Both the position numbers and the translations under genes were made by a program. From NCBI GenBank assembly GCA_028554645.1, contig JAQOOI010000062.1:186001-250000 (forward strand): a stretch of DNA of 64,000 bases, given 5' to 3'. Under the pieces are notes generated by a model. That model was not told the origin of the DNA, did not search any database, and saw only the letters and a list, made by a program, of their open reading frames with translations. Source of the DNA: Omphalotus guepiniiformis. Its lineage: Eukaryota > Basidiomycota > Agaricomycetes > Agaricales > Omphalotaceae. This document shows, in pieces, positions 22,769 to 35,715 of the stretch; position 1 is the first letter of the stretch, and each line of letters starts with the position of its first letter.

Positions 22769-25700
22769 TAGTGTTGCCGCAAGATGAGAGTGAGACGTCT
22801 CGAGATCGTGAATTTGTATACCTTGAGTTCACTCGAGGTACGTTTCCACGAGAACTCTCAAGAACATCTCATCAAACAATTTTCCAGAAACAGACATCTC
22901 CGAGAATAACCCCGAAAAGCTGTCACACCTCGCAATTCCATGTCCACGCACATAACCTGTATCGTCCTCCGCAACTCCTGGCAGGCTAGTATGGGGTTTA
23001 GGATGAGAGTATAATTAATAGGTATAGTAAGCACAAAATATGTAATTGTCGGTGAATATATCAGTCAGTGTCGACTCCAGTATCATCGGGTGACTCCTCA
23101 AGCATTGCTACTAATTCTGATATTCGACCTGAGGTTAACATATCATGCAAGACATCTGCTCTCAAGTCCAACATGGTACCTCGGTCCTGCATCACTGATC
23201 CGTCGTCAACCCAATGCTCCGAGAAGTTCAGTCGGCCACCACAATATACGAATTTGAGCATCTGAACCACCTCCATCATCTGTGATGAAAGCCGAGACCT
23301 CCTAAGAGCATCAGTTTCCTTGCTAGATGAGAAAACACGTTCACATGGAACAGCAGATGCTTGCACCGGGAGTACATCCATTGCCACACGGAAAAGGACC
23401 GGATAATCCTTCTGAACAAGTTGCTGAAATGAAATCAGTGAGAAATCAGCGTGCATTTGCTAGGTTGAATAGTCAAGCACTTACCTGGTCCCAGTAACGG
23501 ACTAGATCAAAGTTAAGAAGGTTCTCACCTGAGATTACCGGACTGTCAAGCCAATGCTCAAGTTCCTGGTCAACAATCTCTTCAACTGAAACTCTGTGCT
23601 CCGAGTCGTGTGCAGTGGAATTTGAAGGCTCAGCGGCATTGTCTGATGTTAACGATGCTGATGAAGATGAGGAAACGGAGGCAAGGGATGTTGTGTGTGC
23701 AAGCACTGCATGCATTCGAAGAAGGCCGGCACCTTGAGAGCAAGCGGCAGAAGTCGGTGCACGTAACACAGGTTTTCGCCCACACATAAAATCCTTCTTC
23801 TCCGACAGCATATGACTGCAATGGTCTAGCATCTGAGATAAATTCAGTGCCTTAACTTTAACATTGTGTGACAGCACACTCACTACTTCACGTATCCACT
23901 TACGAGCTTCTTTAGATTCGTCAATGGACCAATGTTGAGTAACCCATGACAATTTCGCTGTTGGATTAACGACTGCAGAGTAGATGTATTTTAGTGTCCC
24001 AGAAACTCAGATACATAATAGATGAATCACGTACTCATTGAAAGCGCATAGATACGAGATTTTCGTGCTTTGTTCACATACTCGTAGAGCTTATCCAGTG
24101 ATGCATCAATGATATGTGATAGATTGGGAAGTGTGACCTTTAAGTTTTTTAGTATTGCAATTAGGCACTCGTATAGGGGGAGCACATTTGGAAGAGTCGG
24201 GGTTTTCTCTGCTGATGCAATTTCCTGTGTTGAGTGGAAAGCATGTAGATATGTGCGGATGTCTTCAAGAACCTGCAGCTCCAAGTCCGACAGTGCTCTC
24301 ACCGAAATCTTTCCCTTCTCCTTGTCGAGCAGAACTTTAATAGCCTATGTCGAGAATACTCATCAATAAAATGGAAGGTGAACAAAGTCTGGTACACACC
24401 GGATAGAGTTCAAGAAAGCGGTCAATCATTAGATACAAAGATGACCATCTCGTTTCGACATCTCGCAGCAAAACAACGACCCGCTTGAAAAGATGACTAC
24501 AATCATCTGGGTCATCGCAATCACCAGATTGCTGCTGTACGCGTTGCTGAATCTTCTCTCGCTCTTCGATAATAATTTTATGTAGCAGCTCCCGACGATT
24601 ACCAGAACTACGGCAAGCGTTTACCACTTCACGCACACGTGAGATCGGATCGCTTTCTAATGCTTCTTGATACTCAACAGAGTCGTACCAGGGCAGATGC
24701 GGGAATGTGCAAAGCTCCTGAGCAGTAAGACCATCATCGTCAACTGTGCCCTCTGCTGGCGATGGAATTGACGTAAGAATTGCAAGTCCAGTCTTGACGG
24801 AAATGTTGACAACATGTGGGAAACACCTGTCAGACCATTAGCAGGATGGCTATGTGTTACGTTTAAGGATTGTCACCCACCGAACTCGATTTCCATCTCG
24901 ATCAAAAGGGATATCACGTTTTCGGAGTTCTTGCTCAAGATACTCCATCATAGTATTGTTATTTGCGGCATTGTCAAGGGTGATCATGCCAATCTGTAGC
25001 AGGAATATAAGTGAGAGATTGCAAAGAATTTAAATGTGACGGACCCTGTTTGCAATACCATACTCATCCAATACTTCGAGAAAGTACTTTCCCATATTGG
25101 CACCTGTGTGACTTCCCGAAACATGCCGAAATGCAACGAGACGTGATTTCATAGCAAGATGTCCAGTCGTTGGGTCTTTGACCATGTAATGTGCAGTGAT
25201 CGCCATGAAGCCCTTCAGCACTGAATTTGACCACATATCAGATGTAAATGAGATACGACCAACAGAGTGCTAAGATCAAGTCAGAGAGCTTTCATAGATG
25301 GTTGTACTTCAGAACAAACCTGAAGTTCATGATGCGCCTTCTTGGTTTCCTTCTCGAATTCTTTAAGTATCAATTCCGTCAACAGAGTGCGATGTGGTAT
25401 ATCTGAGTCTTCCAAATCTACACCTATGTACAGTAGTAGATCACGTAGCTCAGGGCAGTCCACAACATCAAAAGACTAGTGAAGTCGAGTAAGCATTATC
25501 GTACACTGACAATTAGTGATTTGACGGACCTGATCATCAACAGCAATCCAGTGTACAAGCTTCTCCCGAAATTTCTCGATTGAGAACAATTCACGTTCTC
25601 GGGCAGTACATCCCCTACTTTCAGGCTCCCGCGTGATTTCTTCATGACCCTTTAATTTGAAAGTTAAAACAGACTGGCGGTACACCTCCCAGTGATTACG

Positions 25701-27031
25701 TTTCAGGTGGTTGCGCATTGCCTGCGACTGGCCATCAGCATTCTTGATAGCATACCAATTGTCCCCTCTATACAAATCACCAAGGATTCAGCACCCGTGG
25801 CTTGCATGGAATGAAAACAGGACCTACGTGCATAATCGGCATGCCAAATATTCACCTTCAGATACATCTGGCCGTTTCTGTCGAAGGTTGTTCTCTGGCT
25901 GAAGAGGTGTTGCTGGTTTCTTCTTTGAAGCGACTGGGCGTACATGATACCAAACATCGGTAGCCAGATGATTCGATCCTCGTCCTTCATGTCGTGTCTT
26001 CGATTGGAATATCTTGTTGAGTGCAGGATGTGCGGGGATTGGGGAGACTACATCAGGAATAGCGCTAACGCCACAAATCTCTGCAGCAGTAGATATTTCG
26101 CATATCATAGATGATGCGGGAGCTGTAGACATTGACGTTGACGTTGATGAAGTCAGAGGAGCGGCAGACGTCGAAACCAAAGGTACATTCTCCGAATTAT
26201 GTCTCTGTCGCTTTGAGCTCGAGTTTGACTTGCTTCCAGGCGGCCGACCTCGTTTACGTGAACTGTTAGTCGTGATATCTTGAGTAGGTGGCGCAGGTGT
26301 AGCAGGTTGATTTGGAATGTTGGTAAGAGGTTGCAGAGCAGTAACACTACTGGGGTAGTGGGCATCTAGAGCCTGAGGTGGAGGGTAATTAAACAAGGAA
26401 GATTGCGGGTACTGTGTCAGATGGAATTGTGGGAATTGCGAGTTCTGAGGAAAGGGAGACACAATGGAAGGCAGTGGAGCTGGAGAGGAACTCGGCCAAG
26501 AAGTCTGTGATTGCGGGTGCCGGGGATCAGGATGAGATGGACTAGAAGAATCAACATAATAAGAATAACCATAAGGTGCTCGCGCTGGTGTGGTAGGAGG
26601 TTCCATGAGGAAAATAGACTCAAGAAACTCTGAAAAATTGGTCCTTCATATAGGTGCACAATGGAGCGGCAAAACAGTTTATTTATGGTGGTACGGGGTA
26701 CATTTCAAATATCTTGAAACAGCCGGGAGTCAGGACATTGTCCGAGCGAGGACTGGCAGCAACGAGCGGAATAGTGAGCAGAACGAGAACAAGAACGCGA
26801 CGCGACGTGAAGCAACATCAGAGTGAATCGATGTCACTGGTCACGGAGAACTTGACTGGGAAAGGCCGTGACAGAAGCAATGACCTTTGATGTGCTTAGT
26901 AATTCTCGCATGGTCATCCTGAGCTCATCTTGAGTTCGCCGGTCTCGAGGTCTCTCAAGGTCTATTTTTTCAAGGTCCGATTGTCTCAACTCGACTCGAG
27001 AACCGAGATATCTCGTCTTGCGGCAACACTA
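22769..27031 (-). mobile_element. hAT-family DNA transposon, full length with target-site duplication
   Basis: Element of 4,263 bp. Both ends carry the terminal inverted repeat TAGTGTTGCCGCAAGA (left 22769-22784; right, inverted, 27016-27031), followed by GAGA-like sequence with one mismatch. The flanks are a perfect 8-bp direct repeat AACCGCTC (22761-22768 and 27032-27039), the size expected for hAT insertions. Removing the element and one repeat rejoins the reductase pseudogene exactly (GVTAL then IHIASP). Inside lies one multi-exon transposase gene on the minus strand. Near both ends CTCGAG-like subterminal motifs recur, possibly transposase binding sites. Perfect duplication and open exons suggest recent insertion and possible autonomy. 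Confidence 0.95.
23061..26606 (-). CDS. hAT transposase with BED zinc finger, multi-exon
   Basis: Catalyses cut-and-paste movement of the surrounding element. It starts at ATG 26606 and ends at 23061; about eight short introns separate open exons, and exact joints were not all fixed. Order: a Ser/Pro-rich N-terminus with a basic KRGRPPGSK stretch (AT-hook-like), a BED-type finger (CRLC then MRNHLKRNH), the RNase-H-like core (ISFTSDMWSN; ITLDNAANN with its acidic residue; CFPHVVNI), an all-helical insertion region with VETRWSSLY, and the C-terminal hAT dimerisation domain (YPVLFRVAMDVLPVQASAVPCERVFSS). Each listed exon is free of stops and frameshifts, so the protein may be functional. Expression cannot be judged. 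Confidence 0.85.
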
Positions 27032-27320
27032 AACCGCTCTCATCCACATTGCATCTCCGTTTACTGGAGATGTTCAAGGCGCAAATGGCAGAGACACAGA
27101 TGCTAGACCCAGCTATCGAGGGAACGTTGAACGTCTTGCGAGCTGCTCACAAAGCAGGTGTCAAACGCGTTTTGACTTATAGTGCTATCGCTTTGCATAA
27201 TCCGTTTCCAGCTGGTGAATACTCTTGTTTATATGCATTGCGTTCATGAGTTTTCACTCGTTGATCCAGCTCTTTTTTCTGACCCGAACGATTCGGCCTG
27301 ATGATTAGTGAGAATCGCAT
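27032..27320 (+). pseudogene. NAD(P)-reductase pseudogene, 3' part, after hAT element
   Basis: Continuation of the piece at 22560-22768: after the duplicated AACCGCTC it reads HIASPF, then needs a +1 frame change to read LDPAIEGTLNVLRA and AGVKRVLTYSAIAL (intact copy: LDPAIDGTLNVLRA, AGINRVVITSSIAA). A GTGAAT donor and a trace of the next exon (PDD near 27297) follow, then similarity ends, so the YxxxK catalytic part is absent. The frameshift means the gene is dead irrespective of the transposon; which event came first is unknown. Confidence 0.8.
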
Positions 27321-29951
27321 CTGATGGGAATTTCAAAGACTATCCGCCATCAGCGAGAGGACAGAACAGCCAGGCCGTTACGTTCGCTTAGGTGGAAGAA
27401 GTCGAGGTCGGCGGTAACATTATATTCCCTCCTCGCTCAGACTCGTGAAGTCGCAGTTCCTCTCCAGATTCTTTCGTGCGAGACCCGAACGCCTGGAGAG
27501 GCCCATCCATACCCTACACATACGACCTCACCTTATGTCAACAATTTCGGCGGTCCTACATACAGCCCTTGGAGGCAATCAGTTCAATGGGACGTATTCG
27601 CCCCCCACGGGTATATGCGCACTCCCTATAGACCTTATGCCTATACACCTCAGGTACACACCTTATACACCTTCCACTACGGTTGACCTTGGGCTCAGCC
27701 GCCGGCGCTTATGACGTGTTCTAGCGCGCCAAATGTCCAATCGGCACCCCCGCCTTGGTCTAGCAGCGCGGCAAACCTTGGTCTGTATAATTCCGTCAAC
27801 GCCGTTGATAGGCCACTGCAGCAAACATTGAACGATGTTACGTCCTGCTGGCAAGCTTGGCCCCCGGTCCCTGTGTTGCCTGTACAAGCTCCGCCAGCCT
27901 GAGCGCCTCTCGCACCCGTTACTTCCTTCCTGCGTATCGTAGCCTGGCTGCTGTTCAGCCACAATCTGTGATTTCGATGCTGCGCAATGCGAACCCGGAT
28001 AGACCCGTTACTGTAATTCACGAGAGATTTTGCCTCGAAGACAGGAATTTGTTGATTCAGGTCAGTTTTCATGAAGTTCCTCGGGGTAATTGGTTTCTGA
28101 CGGGCCATGGATATGTGCTTCGATACAGGTGAAAATGTGGTGTACAAATCACGCCGTCACTTCGTTGCGCATGCTGAGGCCTGAGGAAGGGTACCGGTCT
28201 CCTAGCGAGATTAGAGAGATCGCAGAAGATCGCAGAAGAAAAGGATAACCAAACTGAACCTCGCGAAATTAAGGGGGTAGAGCCTTGCGACTTTGACATG
28301 CTTCTCTAAATTCTCGATATCCAGGCCAAACCCTTAAAATTAATGGTAAGCACCAGTCGAGCCAAAGATATATACGCAATGGAGCTTACAGTCACGTATG
28401 GAGACAGGTGCTCACCATTCAGCAGGTCCTAATGGTAATTACTCGTTACCATTATATATCCTGTAGATGATGGGTGCTTAAGCGCTTACCATTCAGGCTC
28501 GTGCGATATCCTATCACACTTGGATCAACGGGAGTGATTGTGTTTTAATTCCTCTTCAAATGCACTGGCTACCAGTGAAAAGGCTGCGTGCGTGAAAGAG
28601 CACCCCGAGATTCAAATGGTCCGGGGTAACCTGATATATTGCCATAGTGCTAACTTCGGGATCATACAGCACCGCTAATCTTCGGGCCATCAATTCAACC
28701 TTACATAGACTCACACTTAACACCCTTTAACACCCTTCAACACCTCAAGTGAGATGATAGGAGATGATCTACCAATACCTCCGGGGTAAGTACCCCACAC
28801 CTCTATCTTTTGCATGCCCATATGGTGTGATGTCCGAGATACAGCTCTGAGCTCTCCTATGTAGGCTCTCCTCCACAGCAATCCGACGCCGTGATCAGCA
28901 AAAGATTCGATATTTCTCAACCATACTTTTTGGACATAGAATTACACTCCGTTCAAGTTATTAAAGATCATTAATACGTGTCGCCCACAACTCGTGTCGA
29001 GATTGACGCCGTTGCCTGCTTTGGATTTGATGAGTGACAAAGTGTTGTGGGGTTTGATATGTTTGTTGAGATTTTGGGTGTGATGGGGAGAGAGTTGGAA
29101 GAGACGGTTGTTGGTTGATACGGTTGAAGCGTTGGTTGCGATGGCTTAAATTTAACCTTGAAAGCGCTCTGTAAGGGCCTGTGTGGGTAACTTGGGTTCA
29201 TTTGTAGTCTTAATTATTCGGTGCCTCATTTCAATGTACATGCAAGTTTCCCAAGCAACTCATCTCCGGCAACACATCCTGCATCCTGAGTCATATCGAC
29301 GCCCTAATTTCAATAAAAAGTAGTCACTTCATTCATTCACAGATTACCTTCGACACGGGCGTGAACGCAAGATGCTTCTCCCAATCGATCATGATGTGGA
29401 TATATGACTCGTTCTGCTATGATAGATATCGAAGATGATTTCGTTTGGCTGCGTGTGATGATTCTGACATCCATTTTTGTCTATCTGACATGAAATATGT
29501 AAATGATTGCTCAGAATCAGCAATTTTCAGTGTTTCGGTTTCGCGAAGCAGTACAAACCGCAACCGATCGTCCAAACAGTGACTCGAGTATTTTGCTAAA
29601 ATTTGCAATCCTTTCACCGTACACAAGTCGGGACCCAGGTGGAATGTCTGTCTAGAATACCGATCCCACAAGCATTGCGGCAGTAGAAGGCGGAATTTGG
29701 GAGAATGAGCTCATGGACCGCGGTCCCCTAAGATACACATCACGTGACTCTATACATACGTTTTGTGACCCTAACCCGAGGGAGGACGCTTCGGAATTCC
29801 CTTAGTCCTTTACTTCTACTTGACTACTGCCTCCAGCTGCGGGTCTGGGTGTTGCCTGCAGTCTTCCACGAGCCCAAATTCATTCTTTGCTCTAGACGAT
29901 ATATACTGTAATGCCTTGCACGGCCTAATTTCGACCAGACGCAGCGCTAGT
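27321..29951. other. Long region without a confident gene
   Basis: Between 27430 and 27900 the plus strand has Pro/Tyr/Ser-rich frames (for example PYRPYAYTPQ and SAPPPWSSSAANLGLYN) interrupted by stops, possibly remnants of a low-complexity protein gene; no family could be assigned. 28700-28750 is a short AACACCCTT-type repeat. The last few hundred bases are the promoter and 5' leader of ATG13. Otherwise nothing recognised. Confidence 0.4.
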
Positions 29952-32900
29952 ATGTCCCATGATACCCAGAAAGCAGACCAGATAGCATTCCATTTCTACA
30001 CAAAGCTATTCTACGTCGTCAACGATGCAAGAACGACTAGCGACCCTAGGGCACCGTTAAAGGTTGACAAATGGGTGCGTCAATTGGTCTCTCATTCTTG
30101 TCTATAACCCGCTAATCGCGTCATTCATGATTCAGTTCAATCTCGAAACTCCTGAGTATTCTGACTTGTTCACAAGAGAGGCCAGAGAGCCGTACAGATT
30201 TGTATCCACTTCCTCCGACACACTCTCGCTCGAAGTCCAAGTTTTGCTCACCATTCCCGAGTTGACGAACAATCAGGTGCTAGTGCATCTTGCCCCAGAC
30301 TCTTCGAGAGTAAGAGTGGAACCTACGCCGCGTCACATCCTTCTCGAGCAATGGGTGCTTTCATTTAAGCCTAGAGGCATTTACGAGGAACAGGATAGCG
30401 AGCAAATCGCGCTTCCTACGATTTACAAGCACGGTATACCGCTATTTAGGAGCCTTTACAGTTTACTTAGGATTTTACCTGCCTGGAAGGTCTGCAAGCG
30501 ACTACGACCGCGAGGCATCACGAACATAAATCCAGCCGCGGGTCTGACTGTGCAGGTGCGCGTACGCACAGATTCGACTAATGATAGTATTCTCGGATTT
30601 AGTAAGTCTATCCACGTTGCTTTAATGCGTATTTCATATTTACATCTTACTGCGACACAGGCTCAACTCCATCTCCATCTCATTCACCACTCCCCACTAG
30701 CTCCCATACATTTCCGTCTGTCCCACACCCAATGGGTACATTCACTTTATCCACCACCTACCTCTCCACCCCCAACTTCCGTCTCGACGAACTCGAGAGT
30801 CTCCTCAGCTCCCGTTTCATGTCATTGGATGTCGGTCCCGAATTCACACCTACACTCATCAGGAACCAACAACGCGACTCATTGTTATCCACTGGCTCAG
30901 CCTCAGGTTCCTCTCCCGGCAGCCTTCCGATCCGAACCTCACTACCACGTTCACCACCACGAGACATTCTCCGTCCGAGTCATCATCATCATCACCACCG
31001 GTCTAGATCCAGAGCTGACAATGCGGACTCTATAGCCGAACGCTTCGTGCTCCCTTCAAGGGCAACCTCCATGAGCGATGGAGCTTCCGGTATTTTACAG
31101 AGAAACCCACCTGTTTCGTTGCCTATCGCTCGTACTACCTCTACCGCATCGACAACAACCCAAGTCCCATCTGGGATCGCAGCTCGACTTAGAAGAGAAT
31201 CTCTAGGTAGTCACACCGGCGCTAGTGCCTCAGATTCCTACCTTCCTTCTTCAGGCGCTGGCCCAAGCGCACTCTCATCATTCCCACCCTCCATGGCACC
31301 CCAAGTCTTCCCTACCACCATCTCCACCTCTATCCCCTCCTCATCTTCAGTACCCGGCTCAGGCTCATCCCTCCCCTCCACATCCTCACCATTGTCAATG
31401 CGTCGCCCAGGTCTCAACTCTGTTCATCTATTCAAATCCAGCACAGTAGCAGATGCAAGTGGCTCAAACCCCGTCTCGACAGGCTTGGGTCTTAACCTCG
31501 GTTTAGGTGGTACGGCCTCACCGTCGTCCTCTCTTCGACAAACAACTGGCGGGCGCATATCACCACTGAGCTCCATGGGCCTTCCTGCTCTCCCTACTCT
31601 TTCTTCGGTCCCCTCGCGCTCTGGCATGAGTTCTGTCACAGGTGCGCCGACCTCGCCGATTGGGCTCGGTCCAGGTCAAGGTACCACTGGAGGTAATATT
31701 GGTGGTGGTGGAGGTCAAAGTGGTATAAGCAGCAGTGGCGTGGGATATACGCGCCCCTCACCTACATTTACACCCTCCAGTTTGGGTGATCGGAGGAGTG
31801 TTGTCAGTGCGGAAGGAGCGATCAGTAGTGGAAGTGTTTCCAGTACAACTGGTATCGTTGGCCCCTCGCACGGAGGAGGCGGAGGTGCGGGTATGGGAGA
31901 GGGGTCTTTGCCACCGAGGAAGAGGTATTCTTCTAGTTTCGGGCATCGGTATTCTTCTACGGCTGGTGCTGGGGGCTCAGTCCCTGGTGGTGCGGGTGTT
32001 TCTCTAGGGAGTGAGGGGAGTCCGAGAAGTCATTATAGTCAGATGAGTACTGGAGGAGGAGGTGTTGGGAGTGCAGGGCAAGGGAGTATAAGGAGTATAA
32101 GGAGTGGTGGGTCGGGTGGTGCGGGTGCGGGTGTTACTGGGGTTACGAGTACCTCTGCGAGTCCAGGTGCCGCCGGGGCTGCAGGGGCGGAAAGGAGAGA
32201 GAAGGAAGGCGGGGTAGGTCTTGTCTTTGATTCCGAGTTTGTATCATGATTGACGAGTGTTTTTTTTCATAGGGAGCTTCATTCTTGAATACCAACACAG
32301 ATGATGATGACATTTCAGAATTTGTTCAAGATATCGATATGCGTAAACCGCTGAGTGGGCGGTCGAAGATATTTGCGAGCGCACATGCTCGAAGAGCCTC
32401 AGATGGGCAAGAGGTAGTTACAGGCACTACTAGACCAAGACAACGGTCCGGTCTTGCAGGTGCAAGTGTTGGAGTGGGCGGAGATGAGCTTGATGATGAT
32501 GAAGGAGAAGAAGCAGGAGAGAACAGCGAAGAACAGCAGCGTCTGCCGACATCTGGAGAAATATCGTCGGATCGAGACAAGACAATACGAGCACGAGAAG
32601 AGTCGAAGGAACGAGGGGAATTACCGAGATTTACTCACCTGGGTGCTCAGACTCGATCACCTACGACAGCGGAAGAAGAAGAAGCTGGGATTTACGCAGT
32701 ACCACCGAGAGCAGGTGGTAGCCGAACTGGTCAACTATCATCACAAGGCGGTTCAGGCCCGAGCCAGAGTCCGTCGTCACCTCCAATGGGGTCCCAGGCG
32801 ATGTTAACTAGCGAGGCAGAGGTAGAAGCTAAATTGAAGAGGATGAACGATACGTTTTTAGCTAGTCTTGAAGGGCTTGGTGGGGGTACTTCGAATAGAT

Positions 32901-33385
32901 CAAGAAGTGGGGGATCGGGATCGGGGTCGGGGTCGGGAGGAGGAGGAGGAAGAGGATCTCCTTCAAGAATAGAGAGAGTGCGAACGACTTCTCTGAGAAG
33001 CGGAAGAGAAGGAGAAAGCAATGGGAGCTCACCTATTTCTCCGTCGCGACTGAGGTTATTAGGTGGTGCCGAGAGTAGCGTTGGCGGGACGCAGGGCAGC
33101 GTTAGAGATTATCGTGGCGGTGAATATCGGGATTCTTGGGGTGGATCACTTGGATCTCCAGCTTCTATTGGTTCTTATGGTGGTGGTAGAGGCAGGGGTA
33201 GCGGGAGAGGAAGTCCTGTTCCTAGTCCTCTTTATGCTCAATTCAGCGGACGTTCGAGGCATGGGTCGACGAGTACTACTGTTAGCGAGTTTATTTCTCA
33301 GTCAGGACAAGGTTCGGGACAGGGTTCGGAGGAGGTGATTGGAAGGTTGGAGTTGGGAGGAGGGAGCGGAATGGGGTCTTCATAA
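29952..33385 (+). CDS. ATG13: Autophagy protein ATG13
   Basis: Regulatory subunit of the ATG1 kinase complex that starts autophagosome formation under starvation. Exons 29952-30074, 30136-30601, 30661-32213, 32273-33385; 1,084 residues. The N-terminal HORMA-type domain (about residues 5-240) shows AFHFYTKLFYVVNDAR, FNLETPEYSDLF, LEVQVLLTIPEL, LLEQWVLSFKPRG and ILPAWKVCKRLR, all typical of fungal ATG13. Then comes the LDELESLLSSRFMSLD segment and a very long Ser/Gly/Pro-rich disordered tail, as expected of a phosphorylated scaffold. In frame upstream, a longer N-terminus is possible, but ATG 29952 begins right at the conserved domain. The third donor is placed at GTAGGT (32214); a weak GTATCA farther on would give a 41-nt intron and is less likely. 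Confidence 0.9.
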
Positions 33386-34324
33386 CGGACAGCCCAGACA
33401 ACGTTATGAATGAGGAGGGTTACGTGCAGAAGAAGAAGACGATCTATCTGGTGTTGTGCTGATGTCGAGGGAATACGAACTCACTTGTGACCTTACACGC
33501 TGTGATCTTGAGGCTCGAGGAATATTAGGCCTCGTTGACTTTGAATTGATTGTCAGGGTTCAAAGGCTTGGAACCTGGTTTCTCGGGCCTCAATTACCCT
33601 CCAAATACAAGCATCCATTCGCTTCACAATTCCCTTCTGCAACATGTGATTCAATCCCTTGCTCCTCGATTTCGTTACCATCCGATATTAGTCCTGCGAT
33701 TCTTTGTATGCTCTTGCCTGCTCTTGCCGACGTTTCTTCATCACTTTACTCATAACTGCCGCTCGATACCGGACTATGTCGTTATACTTTTCTTATCGTC
33801 TACTTTCACCCCGTGTCCGTTTTATTTCATTACTCATTCGACTTTACTCACATCGCATCATCATTGTAGTATGTCTGTTTCATACATGTCTCCCAGCTTT
33901 TTTGTGATCATCCTGACCCTTACATATCTTGTAGCACATTATTTTTGTTTTTGGTGATATCTCTCTATCTCATGACTGTTTGGATGATGCCCAAGCTAAA
34001 TTATGGTTGAACTCATGACTGTGGTCCGCGAATAAGGAAATAGTTTTTTGCACTTGCACTTCAGCCAAAGCATACGTGGAAGATAAATCGTCTCTGAAGT
34101 TCGTCTATAGGACAAGAATATAAAAGTAATTCGTACAACTACAACACAAACTTCTCCTTTTTACTATTCTCATGCTACTTTTCTGGTTTACTGTCTATTA
34201 AGTGTGGCAACGAAAGAACCGGGTTTAAGAGAGTCGTTCCCATGGTCTCACAAGCATCAGTAACGAGGGGAGGAGGGCATGTCGAGATCCATACTAAGAG
34301 CAAAGCAGTACAGGGTTCCAGCAA
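33386..34324. other. Convergent 3' spacer between ATG13 and transaldolase
   Basis: No gene recognised. A T-rich, C-rich stretch (33590-33960) probably contains the ATG13 3' untranslated region; open frames there are low-complexity only. Confidence 0.5.
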
Positions 34325-35715
34325 TTAAGCCGAAAGCTTGTCCTTGAGAAGCTTCTTAAGAGTCTCGCCGTCCTCAGCGAACTTCTTGATGCCCTCATGT
34401 AACTTGTCAAATGCCATCTGGTCCTGCAGCAGCGTCCAACGGAACTCTGGCTCATTGTCAATGAAAGTGACTTTCTCAATTGGCGCGTCCTTGGCAGCTG
34501 TAGGAACAGTCAGTGAAGTTCAAGAGCGAACAAACTGAACACCCAGCTGCAGTAGCGTCGAGCTTCTTGGGAACCTGATCGGTGGATTTCTTGAGCTCCT
34601 CAAGTAGCGAGGGAGAGATGGTCAGGAAGTCGACACCAGCAAGGGCCTTGATCTCGCCGGTCTGTGAAATGAGAAAGGAAAACTCAGTAAGTGCCCCTTG
34701 GAAGAATAGCCGGTGTGAGTTCGGCTCGAGTCCGACTATGCACGCACGTTTCGGAAAGAGGCACCCATAACGATGGTCTTGTAGCCGTGCTGTTTGTAGT
34801 AGTTGAAGATCTTCTTCACCGACTGAACACCAGGGTCCTCATCACCCTCATAGTTCTTGCCAGTGCTCTTCTTATACCAGTCAAGAATCTATCAAAAAGA
34901 CTTTCAGTATCGATCACCTCCAGAGAATGTTTGCAACCACTCACACGGCCAACAAACGGTGAGATGAGTGTGACACCGGCCTCGGCACAAGCAACAGCCT
35001 GACCAAAACCGAACAAAAGAGTGAGATTGCAGTGAATGCCATCGTCACGCTCGAGCTCTCGTGCGGCCTGGATACCCTCCCATGTTGAAGCGATCTTGAT
35101 GAGGATTCGCTCCTTCTTGATACCAACAGACTCGTACAAAGCAATAAGCTCCTTGGCCTATAAAAAACCAGTTGAATATCAACCCGAGATTGACCTGATT
35201 GATGTACAAACCTTGGCCTTGGTACCCTCCTTATCAAACGACAAACGTGCATCTACTTCGGTGGAAACACGGCCAGGAATAATTTTCAGGATTTCTTTGC
35301 CAAATTCGATCAACTAGAAACCAGTCACCATGGACGCCCGCCGTTCATAATTCTCAATCGACCAGACTCACCAGTCTGTCCATTGCAGCGTTGACCTGAG
35401 TGTCAATGCTACCGCCCTTGCTCTTGCCGAAAGCTACAGCAGCGTCAATGAGACGAGCATATCCGGCTTTGCCTGCAGCTGCTAGAATCAACGAAGGGTT
35501 GGTTGTAGCATCCTGTTCGTAAACTTGAGATGCTGCAGCACATTACATCCCAACAAGAATATTACCTGGGGCTTGTAGACATCGATCGCTATATCAATAA
35601 AGATCAGTTCAATGATCTCCTGAATCGTTTACACCTTGGACATACACTCAAAGTCTCCAGAATCGGAGACGACGACAGTTCCAGTTTGTTTCAGGTAATC
35701 GAGAGAGGTAGTCAT
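34325..35715 (-). CDS. TAL1: Transaldolase
   Basis: Pentose-phosphate-pathway enzyme moving a dihydroxyacetone unit between sugar phosphates, cytosolic. Eight exons in transcript order: 35715-35646, 35588-35566, 35512-35372, 35313-35212, 35157-34945, 34888-34748, 34661-34544, 34497-34325; 326 residues, the usual length. Signatures: [18 protein letters not shown] near residue 24, the Schiff-base lysine in [11 protein letters not shown] (Lys133), [12 protein letters not shown] and [13 protein letters not shown]. All introns are GT-AG except the last: joining in frame (GCA GCT G + CT GCC AAG) requires an intron starting GGTGTT, while the nearest GT lies one base later and would shift the frame. 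This may be a one-base insertion in the GGG run (assembly error or polymorphism) or unusual splicing. Confidence 0.92.

Noticed and set aside
27695..28147. 150-codon minus-strand frame rich in Gly/Arg/Thr
   Set aside because: No domain, and both strands of this stretch have long frames owing to biased composition; neither could be supported.
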